From the NCBI RefSeq assembly GCF_024746815.1, contig NZ_CP080525.1, forward strand, positions 2,976,001 through 3,040,000: 64,000 nucleotides of DNA, given 5' to 3'. Position numbers and translations under genes: made by a program. Below, in pieces: positions 25,412 through 34,505 of this stretch (its first letter is position 1; every line of letters begins with the position of its first letter). Below the pieces are notes generated by a model. That model searched no databases. It was not told the origin of the DNA and saw only the letters and a program-made list of their open reading frames with translations. Source of the stretch: Mesorhizobium sp. AR07 (GTDB lineage Bacteria; Pseudomonadota; Alphaproteobacteria; Rhizobiales; Rhizobiaceae).

Positions 25412-26350
25412 ATGACATCTTTGCCCACTCGCACGCCCCCCACACATACGCCCTATGACGGCTCCTCGAAGCTGTTCAGCATCGGGCTGAAGCCGCTCGC
25501 TCCGACGGACTGGATCGAGGTTGACGGCCATCTGCTGCCGTATCTCGCCGAGAAGCGCCGGCTCTACGCCGAGATCCCCGGGCGGGTTTTCGTCGAGGAG
25601 GACGGCACGCGAGACGCCCAACAGGAGGTGCTCGACTTACTCGGCACGCATCTGCTGGAGAGATTCCCCGACACCTACCGGCGCATCGACGCAGGCGTCG
25701 AGGCCGTGGGCGCGCAGAGCACCACCCATGCCGGTCTCGACGGCGCATCGCTCGTCGCCGCCTCCCTGCTGGTCCAGGAAGACCTGATCCTGATGCGCCG
25801 TAACGACAGTGGCTGGCGGCTCGTCGCCGGCTCTCTGTGCTTTCCCTCATCCTGGTCGCTGGTCGAGAAATTCGGGCGGCCGCTGCAGGATATCCACGCG
25901 CCGGTGCCGGGCTTCGGTCCGGGCACCCGTCCGGCCGAGCTGATCAACCGCATGTTCGACGGTCTCCAGGGCCAGGCGGTCGAGCGCTATAACTGGTCGA
26001 TCCAGTCCGACAACGCGCTCTACCATCCGCTCTCCGATCTCGAGCGCATCGACCGCGCGACCAAGCGCCCGTCGCGGTTTCCAGACGGCGACATCGGCGC
26101 CCATGCCTTCATCCGCGTCGAACGGCAGACGCTGAGAAAGCTGCCGGCGTCAGGGGATATCCTGTTCACAATCCGCATCCATCTCGACCCGCTCGCCGTG
26201 CTGGCGCGGCACCCGGACCGGGCAACACTCGCGGTGTCTTTCGTCGCGCAGCTCGAAGCGCTCGATCTCGCCCAGCTCGACTACAAGGGGCTGACATCGG
26301 ACCGTGACCGGCTGATCGCCGTCCTTAACCACATGGCCAGTGACGGCTAG
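25412..26350 (+). CDS. DUF3445, heme-dependent oxidative N-demethylase family
   Basis: Encodes 312 residues that match DUF3445, the alpha-subunit family of heme-dependent oxidative N-demethylase (dimethylamine monooxygenase) as characterised in Pseudomonas. Conserved features include FSIGLKPL, WIEVDGHLLPYLAEKRRL, VQEDLILMRRNDSGWRLVAGSLCFPSSWSL (the family core), and a C-terminal ERQTLRKLPASGDILFTIRIH. Characterised relatives work with reductase subunits; none is visible here, so it may act with distant partners or alone. It starts 3 bp after pabC, an unexpected link of a demethylase (which releases formaldehyde) with folate synthesis. Confidence 0.85.
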   Translation: MTSLPTRTPPTHTPYDGSSKLFSIGLKPLAPTDWIEVDGHLLPYLAEKRRLYAEIPGRVFVEEDGTRDAQQEVLDLLGTHLLERFPDTYRRIDAGVEAVGAQSTTHAGLDGASLVAASLLVQEDLILMRRNDSGWRLVAGSLCFPSSWSLVEKFGRPLQDIHAPVPGFGPGTRPAELINRMFDGLQGQAVERYNWSIQSDNALYHPLSDLERIDRATKRPSRFPDGDIGAHAFIRVERQTLRKLPASGDILFTIRIHLDPLAVLARHPDRATLAVSFVAQLEALDLAQLDYKGLTSDRDRLIAVLNHMASDG

Positions 26351-26476
26351 CCGCGGTTGGCGCTTTTCACTGGTTTGTGACAATGATCTGTGATGTAGCG
26401 CATGGCCGGCGGCCAAGAATGCCCGGTTTTGCGCGTGTTTCCCAGTTTCCTGGGTTTTGAAGGAGTGCTCGATAAA

Positions 26477-27922
26477 ATGGCGACTGAAAACTGGCCCGTT
26501 TACGGTGAGATCACCGGCCCTGTCGTGATGATCGGCTTCGGTTCGATCGGACGGGGAACGCTGCCGCTGATCGAACGCCATTTCAAGTTCGACAAGTCGC
26601 GCATGACGGTCCTCGACCCGCGCGACACCGACCGCAAGCTGCTCGACGAACGCGGCATCGCCTTCGTCCAGGAAGCGGTGACCGAGAAAAACTACAAGAA
26701 GCTGCTGTCGCCGCTTCTGACCAATGGCGGCGGCCAGGGCTTTTGCATCAACCTGTCGGTCGATACCGGCTCGGTGGACCTGATGCGGCTGTGCCGCAAG
26801 CTCGGCGTGCTCTACATCGACACCGTCGTCGAGCCGTGGCTTGGTTTCTATTTCGATGCCAAGGCCGACAATGCCAGCCGCACCAACTATGCGCTGCGCG
26901 AATCGCTGATCAAGGAAAAGCACGACAAGCCCGGCGGCGCGACGGCGGTCTCCACCTGCGGCGCCAACCCCGGCATGGTCTCGTGGTTCGTCAAGCAGGC
27001 GCTGGTCAACCTCGCCACCGATCTCGGTCTCGAATTTTCAGAACCCGCGCAGGAAGACCGCGAGGGCTGGGCCAAGCTGATGAAGAAGGCCGGCGTCAAG
27101 GGCATCCACATCGCCGAGCGCGACACCCAGCGCGCCAAGAAGCCGAAGCCGATGGATGTGTTCTGGAACACCTGGTCGGTGGAGGGTTTCATTTCCGAGG
27201 GCCTGCAGCCAGCCGAGCTCGGCTGGGGCACGCATGAGAAATGGATGCCGAAGAACGCCAAGAAGCACAAGCACGGTTCGAGGGCCGCCATTTATCTGGA
27301 GCAGCCCGGCGGCAACACGCGCGTGCGCTCATGGTGCCCGACGCCAGGACCGCAATACGGCTTCCTGGTCACCCACAACGAGGCGATCTCGATCGCCGAT
27401 TTCTTCACCGTGCGCTCCAAGAAGGGCAAGGTTCAATACCGCCCGACCTGCCATTATGCCTACCATCCCTGCAATGACGCGATGCTGTCGCTGGATGAGA
27501 TGTTCGGCGCCGCCGGCAAGCCTCAGCCGGTGCACCATGTGCTCGACGAGAACGAGCTGGTCGACGGCGTCGACGAGCTCGGCGTTCTGCTCTATGGCCA
27601 TGACAAGAACGCCTATTGGTACGGCTCGCATCTGTCGCTGGCCGACGCGCGCAAGCTGGCGCCCTACCAGAACGCCACCGGCATGCAGGTCACGTCGGCG
27701 GTTCTTGCCGGTATGGTCTGGGCTCTGGAAAACCCCGAGGCCGGCATCGTCGAGGCCGACGAGATGGACTACAAGCGCTGCCTGGAAGTGCAGTCCCAAT
27801 ATCTGGGACCGGTCAAGGGCCATTACACCGACTGGACGCCGCTCGATAAGCGGCCCGGCCTGTTCCCGGAAGACCTCGACCGGACAGACCCGTGGCAATT
27901 CCGCAACATCCTCGTCCGATAG
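26477..27922 (+). CDS. hss: Homospermidine synthase
   Basis: Encodes 481 residues, the usual length for the bacterial enzyme that makes symmetrical homospermidine from two putrescines with NAD. The NAD motif GPVVMIGFGSIGRGTL is near residue 14, followed by VSTCGANPGMVSW, GSRAAIYLEQPGGNTRV, GPQYGFLVTHNE and HYAYHPCNDAM. The ATG at 26477 has AGGAG (26461-26465) 11 bases upstream. A short hairpin CCCAG-TTTC-CTGGG followed by TTTT (26441-26458) lies just before the ribosome site and could attenuate transcription, though its stem is only 5 bp. Putrescine can come from the ornithine decarboxylase at 2348. Confidence 0.93.
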   Translation: MATENWPVYGEITGPVVMIGFGSIGRGTLPLIERHFKFDKSRMTVLDPRDTDRKLLDERGIAFVQEAVTEKNYKKLLSPLLTNGGGQGFCINLSVDTGSVDLMRLCRKLGVLYIDTVVEPWLGFYFDAKADNASRTNYALRESLIKEKHDKPGGATAVSTCGANPGMVSWFVKQALVNLATDLGLEFSEPAQEDREGWAKLMKKAGVKGIHIAERDTQRAKKPKPMDVFWNTWSVEGFISEGLQPAELGWGTHEKWMPKNAKKHKHGSRAAIYLEQPGGNTRVRSWCPTPGPQYGFLVTHNEAISIADFFTVRSKKGKVQYRPTCHYAYHPCNDAMLSLDEMFGAAGKPQPVHHVLDENELVDGVDELGVLLYGHDKNAYWYGSHLSLADARKLAPYQNATGMQVTSAVLAGMVWALENPEAGIVEADEMDYKRCLEVQSQYLGPVKGHYTDWTPLDKRPGLFPEDLDRTDPWQFRNILVR

Positions 27923-27951
27923 CGGCCCCATCAGCATGCCTCCTTGCCTTG

Positions 27952-27976
27952 CAATCGCCCGGAAATCGGGCGATTG
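27952..27976 (+). terminator. Perfect hairpin after hss, possible terminator
   Basis: CAATCGCCCG and CGGGCGATTG form a 10-bp perfect stem around GAAAT, 30 bp past the hss stop. There is no T-run after it, so it may be a weak terminator or a 3'-end stabiliser. Confidence 0.45.
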
Positions 27977-28046
27977 AAGGGACGCGGACGAGAGCGACGT
28001 GCGTCCATTTGGACGCACAGCGTACGCTCTGGAAACTTGGATGCGC

Positions 28047-28090
28047 GCATCGTGCTTTCCGAAAATCGATTCCGATTTTTCGGCCGATGC
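28047..28090. repeat. Palindromic unit in the omp10 5' region
   Basis: GCATCG (28047-28052) and CGATGC (28085-28090) enclose a second dyad CCGAAAATCG / CGATTTTTCGG. It ends immediately before the omp10 ribosome site (GAGAGGAGAGG), so it would form a hairpin in the untranslated leader. Its shape resembles rhizobial intergenic units with the phrase TTTTCCGAAAA. Confidence 0.55.
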
Positions 28091-28109
28091 GAGAGGAGAG
28101 GATTTTCAC

Positions 28110-28490
28110 ATGACTATTGCGCGCAAAGTTCTTTCGATGAGTGTGGCGGGCGCCATTGCCGCGATGCTTTCTGCCTGTGCGACCAGCGGCCCCGACGCGC
28201 CACCTATGGCGGCAGCCACGCAGAAAGGCGTCGAAGGCTCCTGGATCGATGCCAAGGGCACCGGCCTTTCGACCTTCACCGGCGGTACCTTCACGACGGT
28301 CGCCACCGACACTGGCCAGAAGCTTGCCGACGGCAGCTACACGATGACCGGCGCCACGTCCGTGCAGATCAACGGCACCTCGCTGATCCGCCAGACACCG
28401 GTCAGCTTCAACTGCCTTATGGTTTCGACAAGCCAGCTGAACTGCACCAGCTCCAGCGGCCAGAATTTCGTGCTGACACGACGCGTCTAA
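28110..28490 (+). CDS. omp10: Omp10-like outer-membrane lipoprotein
   Basis: Encodes 126 residues. A lipoprotein signal peptide ends in the lipobox LSAC, with the lipidated Cys23. The mature part contains GVEGSWIDAKGTGLSTFTGG, TDTGQKLADGSYTM, QINGTSLIRQTPVSFNCLM and SQLNCTSSSGQNFVLTRR, closely paralleling Brucella Omp10 (GIEGSWVDPNG, NEKLAEGNY and QLNCTSSAG). The family is an outer-membrane lipoprotein of Rhizobiales, immunogenic in Brucella, whose biochemical role is unclear. A ribosome site GAGAGGAGAGG lies before the ATG at 28110. The gene is monocistronic, with a hairpin terminator downstream. Confidence 0.9.
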   Translation: MTIARKVLSMSVAGAIAAMLSACATSGPDAPPMAAATQKGVEGSWIDAKGTGLSTFTGGTFTTVATDTGQKLADGSYTMTGATSVQINGTSLIRQTPVSFNCLMVSTSQLNCTSSSGQNFVLTRRV

Positions 28491-28492
28491 TG

Positions 28493-28544
28493 CATATCGC
28501 CCACTAAAGCGCGTCGCTTGAATCCGTTCAAACGCGACGCGCTT
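28493..28544. repeat. Rhizobial palindromic repeat downstream of omp10
   Basis: ATGCATATCGCCC begins the unit and an inner dyad of AAGCGCGTCGCTTGAA (28507-28522) and TTCAAACGCGACGCGCTT (28527-28544) is nearly perfect around TCCG. It precedes the omp10 terminator and shares phrases with the composite copy at 6133-6222. Confidence 0.65.
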
Positions 28545-28570
28545 CAGACCAGCGAGTATTGTCTCCCGAA

Positions 28571-28603
28571 GGACGGCGGCCAATTGGCCGCCGTCCCTTT
28601 TTT
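28571..28603 (+). terminator. Intrinsic terminator after omp10
   Basis: A perfect 26-nt palindrome (GGACGGCGGCCAA followed by its complement, 28571-28596) is followed by CTTTTTT. It ends the omp10 transcript; the 5'-nucleotidase gene starts about 160 bp later. Confidence 0.88.
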
Positions 28604-28761
28604 ACGCCGGCAAAGGTCGCCGGTTTTGCACAGGCAAATACCACCGGGATTCTGCTTGCATCGACCGGAACGCGATGGGAACATACCTGGAAAGCTGGCT
28701 GTTATAGTCCAGTCAAGCAAGCGCGCTAAACGCATCTGATCAGCCTGTCCGGGAGACGAAG

Positions 28762-30807
28762 ATGAAGAAGATCGCTGCCATTGCGGCCCTGTCCGCCTCA
28801 GCACTTGGCCTGTCGGCCGGCGCATCCTTTGCCGACTACACGTTGAACATCCTGCACATCAACGACTGGCACAGCCGCATCGAAGGCAACAACAAATATG
28901 AATCGACCTGCTCGGCCGACGAGGAGACCAAGGGCGAGTGCATCGGTGGCGCGGGCCGGCTGATCACCGCGATTGCCCAGGAACGCAAGAAGCTCGAAGG
29001 CCAGAACGTGCTGCTGCTCAGCGCCGGCGACAATTTCCAGGGATCGCTGTTCTACACGACCTACAAGGGCAAGGTCGAAGGCGAGTTCCTCAACGAGATG
29101 AAGTTCGATGCCATGGCGCTCGGCAACCATGAATTCGACGACGGCGAGACGGCACTTGCGCCGTTCCTCGACATGATCAAGTTCCCGGTGCTGGGCGCCA
29201 ATGTGAAGGCCAACGCGCAATCCAAGCTCGGCGACCGCGTCAAGCCGTCTGTTGTCGTCGAGGTCGGCGGCCAGAAGATCGGCATCATCGGCGCCGTCAC
29301 CAACGATACGCCCGAACTCGCCTCCCCCGGCCCCAACGTCACCATCGAGGACGACGTCAAGTCGATCACCGCGGAGGTCGCGAAGCTGAAGGGAGAAGGC
29401 GTCAACAAGATCATCGCCGTGACCCATATCGGCTACAGGCGCGAGCGCGACGTCATTGCGAAGATTCCGGGCATCGACGTCGTTGTCGGCGGTCACAGCC
29501 ACACGCTGCTGTCCAACACCGATCCGAAGGCGGAAGGCCCTTACCCGACGATGGTCGACAACCCCGACGGCTACAAGGTACCGGTCGTGCAGGCGGCGTC
29601 CTATTCGAAATATCTCGGCGAGTTCAAGGTGGTGTTCGACGACAATGGCGTCGTCAAATCGGCCAGCGGCAACCCGATCTATCTCGACAAGTCGATCACG
29701 CCCGATCCCGCCGTGCTCGCCCGCATCAAGGAACTTGGCGCGCCGATCGAGGCCTTGAAGAACAAGGAGGTGGCCGAGACCACCGACGTGATCGACGGCA
29801 GCCGCGAGAGCTGCCGCACCCGTGAATGCGCGATGGGCAACCTCGTCTCCGACGCCATCCTCGACCGCGTCAAGGGACAGGGCGTCGAGATCGTCATCTC
29901 CAATGGCGGCGGCCTGCGCGCCTCGATCGACAAGGGCACCGTCACCATGGGCGAGGTGCTGACCGTGCTGCCGTTCCAGAACACGCTGGCGACCTTCCAG
30001 ATTTCCGGCAAGGACCTGGTGGCCGGCCTCGAGAGCGGCCTCAGCCAGATCGAGGACGGCGCCGGCCGTTTCCCGCAGGTCGCCGGCCTGAAATACTCCT
30101 TCGACAAGTCGGTCGCGCCCAATACCGGCCGCGTCAAGTCGGTGGAAGTCATGCAAGGCGGCGCCTGGACGCCGATCAATCCGGACAAGGATTATCTCGT
30201 CGCCACCAACAATTATGTTCGCCAGGGCGGCGACGGCTACAAGGTCTTCGCCGACAAGGCCAAGAACGCCTATGACTACGGTCCGGGCCTCGAACAGGTG
30301 GTTGCCGACTATCTCGGTGCGCACCGGCCCTACACGCCGAAGCTCGACGGCCGCATCACCGAAATTGCCGCGACCGTCGCGGCGGCGCCCGCCCCCGAAC
30401 CAGACAAGCCGGCCGAAGCGGCTCCGGCACCGGCTGAAGCCGCCAAGCCGGCCGAAGCCGCGGCACCCGCCGAACCTGCAATGCCAGAACTGCCCGCCAA
30501 GTCGGGCGATATCGCCAACACACCACCGGCCATATCGACAGAGGGAGCGCCGCCCCAACCGGCACCGCCGGCTCCTGCTCCCGCTGCTCCTGCCCCGGCC
30601 GCACCGGCACCTGCCGAACCGGCAAAGCCCGCCGAGGCCGCTCCGGCCGAAAGCAGCCATGTCATCGTTGCCGGCGATACCTACTGGGACCTCGCAAAGA
30701 AGGCCTATGGCGACGCGACCAAGTGGAAACTGATCTATGAGGCTAACAAAGGCCAAAGACCTCACCGGCTTACGCTTGGCGCGACGCTGACCATCCCGGC
30801 GAAGTAA
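28762..30807 (+). CDS. 5'-nucleotidase/UDP-sugar hydrolase with C-terminal LysM domain
   Basis: Encodes 681 residues with a signal peptide (MKKIAAIAALSASALGLSAG, cleavage near SFA/DYTL). The metallophosphatase domain (about 25-300) has NILHINDWHS, GDNFQGS, ALGNHEFD and GGHSHT metal motifs. The nucleotide-binding domain follows, with MGNLVSDAIL, SNGGGLRASI and GGDGYKVF. After it is an Ala/Pro/Glu-rich linker (about 535-630) and then a LysM domain (VIVAGDTYWDLAKKAYGD to TLTIPAK), which binds peptidoglycan. The enzyme hydrolyses periplasmic nucleotides; the LysM tail probably pins it to the cell wall. That fusion is unusual for this family. Confidence 0.92.
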   Translation: MKKIAAIAALSASALGLSAGASFADYTLNILHINDWHSRIEGNNKYESTCSADEETKGECIGGAGRLITAIAQERKKLEGQNVLLLSAGDNFQGSLFYTTYKGKVEGEFLNEMKFDAMALGNHEFDDGETALAPFLDMIKFPVLGANVKANAQSKLGDRVKPSVVVEVGGQKIGIIGAVTNDTPELASPGPNVTIEDDVKSITAEVAKLKGEGVNKIIAVTHIGYRRERDVIAKIPGIDVVVGGHSHTLLSNTDPKAEGPYPTMVDNPDGYKVPVVQAASYSKYLGEFKVVFDDNGVVKSASGNPIYLDKSITPDPAVLARIKELGAPIEALKNKEVAETTDVIDGSRESCRTRECAMGNLVSDAILDRVKGQGVEIVISNGGGLRASIDKGTVTMGEVLTVLPFQNTLATFQISGKDLVAGLESGLSQIEDGAGRFPQVAGLKYSFDKSVAPNTGRVKSVEVMQGGAWTPINPDKDYLVATNNYVRQGGDGYKVFADKAKNAYDYGPGLEQVVADYLGAHRPYTPKLDGRITEIAATVAAAPAPEPDKPAEAAPAPAEAAKPAEAAAPAEPAMPELPAKSGDIANTPPAISTEGAPPQPAPPAPAPAAPAPAAPAPAEPAKPAEAAPAESSHVIVAGDTYWDLAKKAYGDATKWKLIYEANKGQRPHRLTLGATLTIPAK

Positions 30808-30856
30808 CCTCGCTCCCACGGCGAAGTAACTTCACTTCGCCCTTTCGGCACCAGCG

Positions 30857-30890
30857 CCCACCCGGGGAAACCGGGCGGGTTTTGCGTTTT
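30857..30890 (+). terminator. Intrinsic terminator after the 5'-nucleotidase gene
   Basis: CCCACCCGG pairs with CCGGGCGGG around GGAAA, with one bulged C, followed by TTTTGCGTTTT. It lies 50 bp after the stop. A palindromic repeat follows directly. Confidence 0.75.
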
Positions 30891-30892
30891 AG

Positions 30893-30933
30893 TGCATGTC
30901 GCCCAAAGGTGGCGCCCGGGAGAACGACATGCA
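30893..30933. repeat. Palindromic repeat TGCATGTCG...CGACATGCA
   Basis: TGCATGTCG (30893-30901) and its perfect complement CGACATGCA (30925-30933) bound a unit of 41 bp. The same boundary motif bounds other intergenic units in the window. It lies between the terminator and the ferrochelatase gene. Confidence 0.7.
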
Positions 30934-31005
30934 TTAAGGTGCGGCCAGACGCTGCATTGAAAGCGCGCGCAAGATGGTTAGGTTCGCGTCTCCTGGAGAA
31001 CCCTT

Positions 31006-32070
31006 ATGACGCTTTCCACCCCTGTCGATCCCAAAGCCGCGAAGGCCGTCGGCCCGTTGCCGGCCGGACATCCGCCGGTCAAGGCTGGCAAGATCGGCGT
31101 CATGCTGGTCAATCTCGGCACGCCGGACGGCACCGATTTCAAGCCGATGTGGCGGTATCTGAGGGAATTCCTGTCCGACCCACGTGTCATCGAGCTCAAC
31201 AAGGCAATCTGGTATCCGATCCTCTATGGCCTGGTGCTCACAACGCGGCCGAAGAAGTCGGGCACCAACTACGCCCGGATCTGGAACCGGCAAAGGAACG
31301 AGTCGCCGTTGCGCACCTACACCCGCGCCCAGGGCGAAAAGCTTGCCGAAGCGCTGCGTGACCTGCCAGAAATCGTCGTCGACTGGGCAATGCGCTATGG
31401 CAACCCTTCGACTGAGAGCGTCGCCAAAGGCCTGGTCGAGAAGGGCTGCGACCGTATCCTTTCGTTCCCGCTCTACCCGCAGTACTCGGCGACGACGACG
31501 GCAACGGCCAACGACCAGCTGTTTCGCGCCTTGATGAAGATGCGCCGCGCACCGGCCATTCGCAGCGTGCCGCCCTACTATGACGAGCCCGTCTATATCG
31601 AAGCGCTGGCGCGTTCGATCGAACGGCATCTGACGACACTGGATTTCGACCCCGAGGTGGTCATCACCTCCTATCACGGCATCCCAAAACCTTATTTCGA
31701 AAAGGGCGACCCCTATCATTGCCATTGCCAGAAGACGACGCGGCTGTTGCGCGAACGGCTCGGCTGGAGCGAGAAGAAGCTGATCATCACTTTCCAATCG
31801 CGCTTCGGCGCCCAGGAATGGCTACAGCCCTACACCGACAAGACCGTCGAGGAACTGGCCAGGGACGGCGTGAAGTCGATCGCCATCGTCAATCCGGGCT
31901 TCTCGGTCGACTGCATCGAGACGCTGGACGAGATCGGCCGCGAGGCAGCCGAGACCTTCCATCACGCCGGCGGCAAGAACTTCGCCCATATCCCTTGCCT
32001 CAACGACAGCGCCGAGGGCATGGCGGTGATCGAGGCAATGGTGAGGCGCGAACTGTCGGGCTGGGTCTGA
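31006..32070 (+). CDS. hemH: Ferrochelatase HemH
   Basis: Encodes 354 residues. Motifs: GVMLVNLGTPDG at residues 31-42, FPLYPQYSATTTAT, the metal/porphyrin His224 in TSYHGIPKPY, then PYHCHCQKTTRLL, and the final FSVDCIETLDEIGREAAETF and IPCLNDS. It inserts Fe2+ into protoporphyrin IX in the last step of heme synthesis, at the inner face of the membrane. GGAGA precedes the ATG. It is followed 53 bp later by a FAD oxidoreductase. Confidence 0.95.
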   Translation: MTLSTPVDPKAAKAVGPLPAGHPPVKAGKIGVMLVNLGTPDGTDFKPMWRYLREFLSDPRVIELNKAIWYPILYGLVLTTRPKKSGTNYARIWNRQRNESPLRTYTRAQGEKLAEALRDLPEIVVDWAMRYGNPSTESVAKGLVEKGCDRILSFPLYPQYSATTTATANDQLFRALMKMRRAPAIRSVPPYYDEPVYIEALARSIERHLTTLDFDPEVVITSYHGIPKPYFEKGDPYHCHCQKTTRLLRERLGWSEKKLIITFQSRFGAQEWLQPYTDKTVEELARDGVKSIAIVNPGFSVDCIETLDEIGREAAETFHHAGGKNFAHIPCLNDSAEGMAVIEAMVRRELSGWV

Positions 32071-32123
32071 GGCCGGAACCACACACACTCCGGAGCGTTG
32101 ACGCCCACCTTCCGGAGAATTCG

Positions 32124-33335
32124 ATGCCCCGCAAACTCGACCTCAGAACTGGCCGGCCCGTCTGGTCCGCCTATCGGGCACCTGCCGTCCCGACAGACAG
32201 TCTGACACGGGACGTCAAGACCGACGTGCTGATCATCGGCATGGGCATCAGCGGCGCCATGATGGCCGAAGCGCTGACAGCCGACGGCCATTCGGTGATC
32301 TGCATCGACCGCCGCGGCCCGTTGAAGGGCTCGACGTCCGCGACCACCGCACTAGTACAGTTCGAAATCGACCAGCCGCTTTCGACGCTGTCGAAAATGA
32401 TCGGCAGAGCTTCGGCGGAGCAGGCCTGGCGACGCTCGCGGCTCGCCGTTTCCAACCTCGCTGCCCGCATCGCGGAACTCGGCATCAACTGCAGCCTGCG
32501 CCTTACGCCATCGCTCTATCTGGCGGGCACCGTACTCGGCCCGTCGGCACTGCGTGACGAAGCCGATGCGCGCCGGCAGGCCGGCATCGCCGCAACCTAT
32601 CTCACCTCAGCACCGCTGGCGGAGAAATTCGGCATCGAACGCGACGGCGCCATCCTCAGCCATGGCAACATCGCGCTTGACCCGCGCAAGCTGACGGCCG
32701 GGCTGCTGCTCAAGGCGCTTGAGCGCAAGGCACGCTTCTACGCCCCCATCGAAGCGACGGCGATCGAGGACAGTGCCGACGAGGTGGTCGTGGCAACCAG
32801 GGATGGCCCGACCATCACGGCACGACATGTTGTCCTGGCCACTGGTTACGAACTGGTCGACATCGTGCCGGGCGCGGCCCACCGGATCATCTCGACATGG
32901 GCGATCGCGACACGCCCGCAATCACGAAGGATCTGGCCCGATGCCGCCCTCATCTGGGAGGCCTCCGACCCCTACCTCTATATGCGCGCGACAGCTGACG
33001 GCAGGGTCGTCTGCGGCGGCGAGGACGAGGATTTCGTCGACGAGACGCGGCGCGACCAGCTGATCGCCGACAAGAGCACACGCATCGAAAAAAAGCTCGG
33101 CCGGCTGTTTCCGCATCTCGACGTCAGGCCGGAATTTGCCTGGACCGGTTCCTTCGGCACCACGACCACCGGCCTGCCCTATGTCGGCGCCATTCCCCGC
33201 CACCCACGCATTCATGCGGTGATGGGTTACGGCGGCAACGGCATCACCTTTTCCCAGATCGCTTCCGAGATTGTCTCGGCCTCGATCAACGGGCTGGACG
33301 ACACGGATGCAAGGCTGCTCGCCTTCAACCGCTGA
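32124..33335 (+). CDS. FAD-dependent oxidoreductase (DAO family)
   Basis: Encodes 403 residues. The FAD motif VLIIGMGISGAMMAEAL is near residue 36, followed by the ICIDRRGPLKGSTSATTALVQFE substrate-side segment. The later GSFGTTTTGLPYVGAI and MGYGGNGITFSQIA motifs complete the DAO fold. The substrate is likely an amine or amino acid, unassigned. The ATG at 32124 follows CCGGAGA. It is 53 bp after hemH; a shared transcript is possible. Closest described relatives are deaminating FAD enzymes of the glycine/D-amino-acid oxidase type. Confidence 0.87.
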   Translation: MPRKLDLRTGRPVWSAYRAPAVPTDSLTRDVKTDVLIIGMGISGAMMAEALTADGHSVICIDRRGPLKGSTSATTALVQFEIDQPLSTLSKMIGRASAEQAWRRSRLAVSNLAARIAELGINCSLRLTPSLYLAGTVLGPSALRDEADARRQAGIAATYLTSAPLAEKFGIERDGAILSHGNIALDPRKLTAGLLLKALERKARFYAPIEATAIEDSADEVVVATRDGPTITARHVVLATGYELVDIVPGAAHRIISTWAIATRPQSRRIWPDAALIWEASDPYLYMRATADGRVVCGGEDEDFVDETRRDQLIADKSTRIEKKLGRLFPHLDVRPEFAWTGSFGTTTTGLPYVGAIPRHPRIHAVMGYGGNGITFSQIASEIVSASINGLDDTDARLLAFNR

Positions 33336-33456
33336 GTGCAAACCCGCAAACAATCCATCATCACCTGATTGTAACGCACTTGAAATACACTTAAGTCTTT
33401 GGTGAAGCTGGCGGCGTGAGAATGGCTTGTGCGGCCTGCCTCTGAGGGAGAGCCAA

Positions 33457-34407
33457 ATGGATTTCAGTGGTTTCGATATTGCGGTCATTGTTCTGGTCGC
33501 GCTTGTCGTGCTGGTGCTGTTCAAAGGCATCAAGACAATTCCGCAAGGCTACAACTATACCGTCGAACGCTTTGGCCGTTACACCAAGACACTGAGCCCT
33601 GGTCTCAATCTTATCACCCCGTTCGTCGACCGCATCGGCGCCAAGATGAACATGATGGAACAGGTGCTCGACGTTCCGAGCCAGGAAATCATCACCCGCG
33701 ACAACGCCATCGTCGGCGTCGACGGCATCGCCTTCTACCAGATCCTCAATGCGGCACAGGCCGCCTACCAGGTTGCCGGCCTGCAGAACGCCATCCTCAA
33801 CCTGACGATGACCAACATCCGTACCGTCATGGGCTCGATGGACCTCGACGAACTGTTGTCCAACCGCGACGCCATCAACGAGCGCCTGCTGCGCGTCGTC
33901 GACGAAGCGGCGCATCCGTGGGGCATCAAGATCACCCGCGTCGAGATCAAGGACATCAACCCACCGGCCAATCTCATCGAATCGATGGGCCGGCAGATGA
34001 CGGCGGAACGCAACAAGCGCGCGCAGATCCTGGCCGCCGAGGGCCTCAAGCAGTCGCAGATCCTTGAGGCCGAGGGCCGCAAGGAAGCCGCCTTCCGCGA
34101 CGCCGAGGCGCGCGAGCGTTCGGCCGAAGCGGAAGCCCGCGCCACCCAGGTGGTGTCGGAAGCAATCTCCAAGGGCGACGTGCAGGCGCTGAATTACTTC
34201 GTGGCGCTGAAATACACCGAAGCGCTTGGCAGGATCGGCACGGCCACCAACAGCAAGATCGTGCTGATGCCCTTCGAAGCGTCGTCGCTGATCGGCTCGC
34301 TCGGCGGCATTGGCGAGATCGCCAAGGAAGTCTTCCGCAGCGAAGGCACGACCGGCTCGCAAAGGCAGGCCGCGCGCCCGCCAGTCGTGCGCCCGACAGA
34401 CAACTGA
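33457..34407 (+). CDS. SPFH/stomatin-like membrane protein (QmcA type)
   Basis: Encodes 316 residues. An N-terminal membrane helix (about 6-26) is followed by the SPFH domain ([58 protein letters not shown]) and then a helical Ala/Glu-rich coiled coil (about 175-245). It ends in a charged tail. Such proteins scaffold membrane microdomains and often pair with NfeD proteins, exactly as here: nfeD follows 98 bp later. The ATG at 33457 follows GAGGGAGAG. Role in membrane protein quality control is known for relatives, inferred here. Confidence 0.9.
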   Translation: MDFSGFDIAVIVLVALVVLVLFKGIKTIPQGYNYTVERFGRYTKTLSPGLNLITPFVDRIGAKMNMMEQVLDVPSQEIITRDNAIVGVDGIAFYQILNAAQAAYQVAGLQNAILNLTMTNIRTVMGSMDLDELLSNRDAINERLLRVVDEAAHPWGIKITRVEIKDINPPANLIESMGRQMTAERNKRAQILAAEGLKQSQILEAEGRKEAAFRDAEARERSAEAEARATQVVSEAISKGDVQALNYFVALKYTEALGRIGTATNSKIVLMPFEASSLIGSLGGIGEIAKEVFRSEGTTGSQRQAARPPVVRPTDN

Positions 34408-34505
34408 GATCGTAGGAGCATGATTGCGAACCGCAGGTCCGCGTCAGCGAAACTTGGAACTCTATTTTCGCTGGAGATCGTGCTCGAACAAGAAGAAGCA
34501 CGCCC

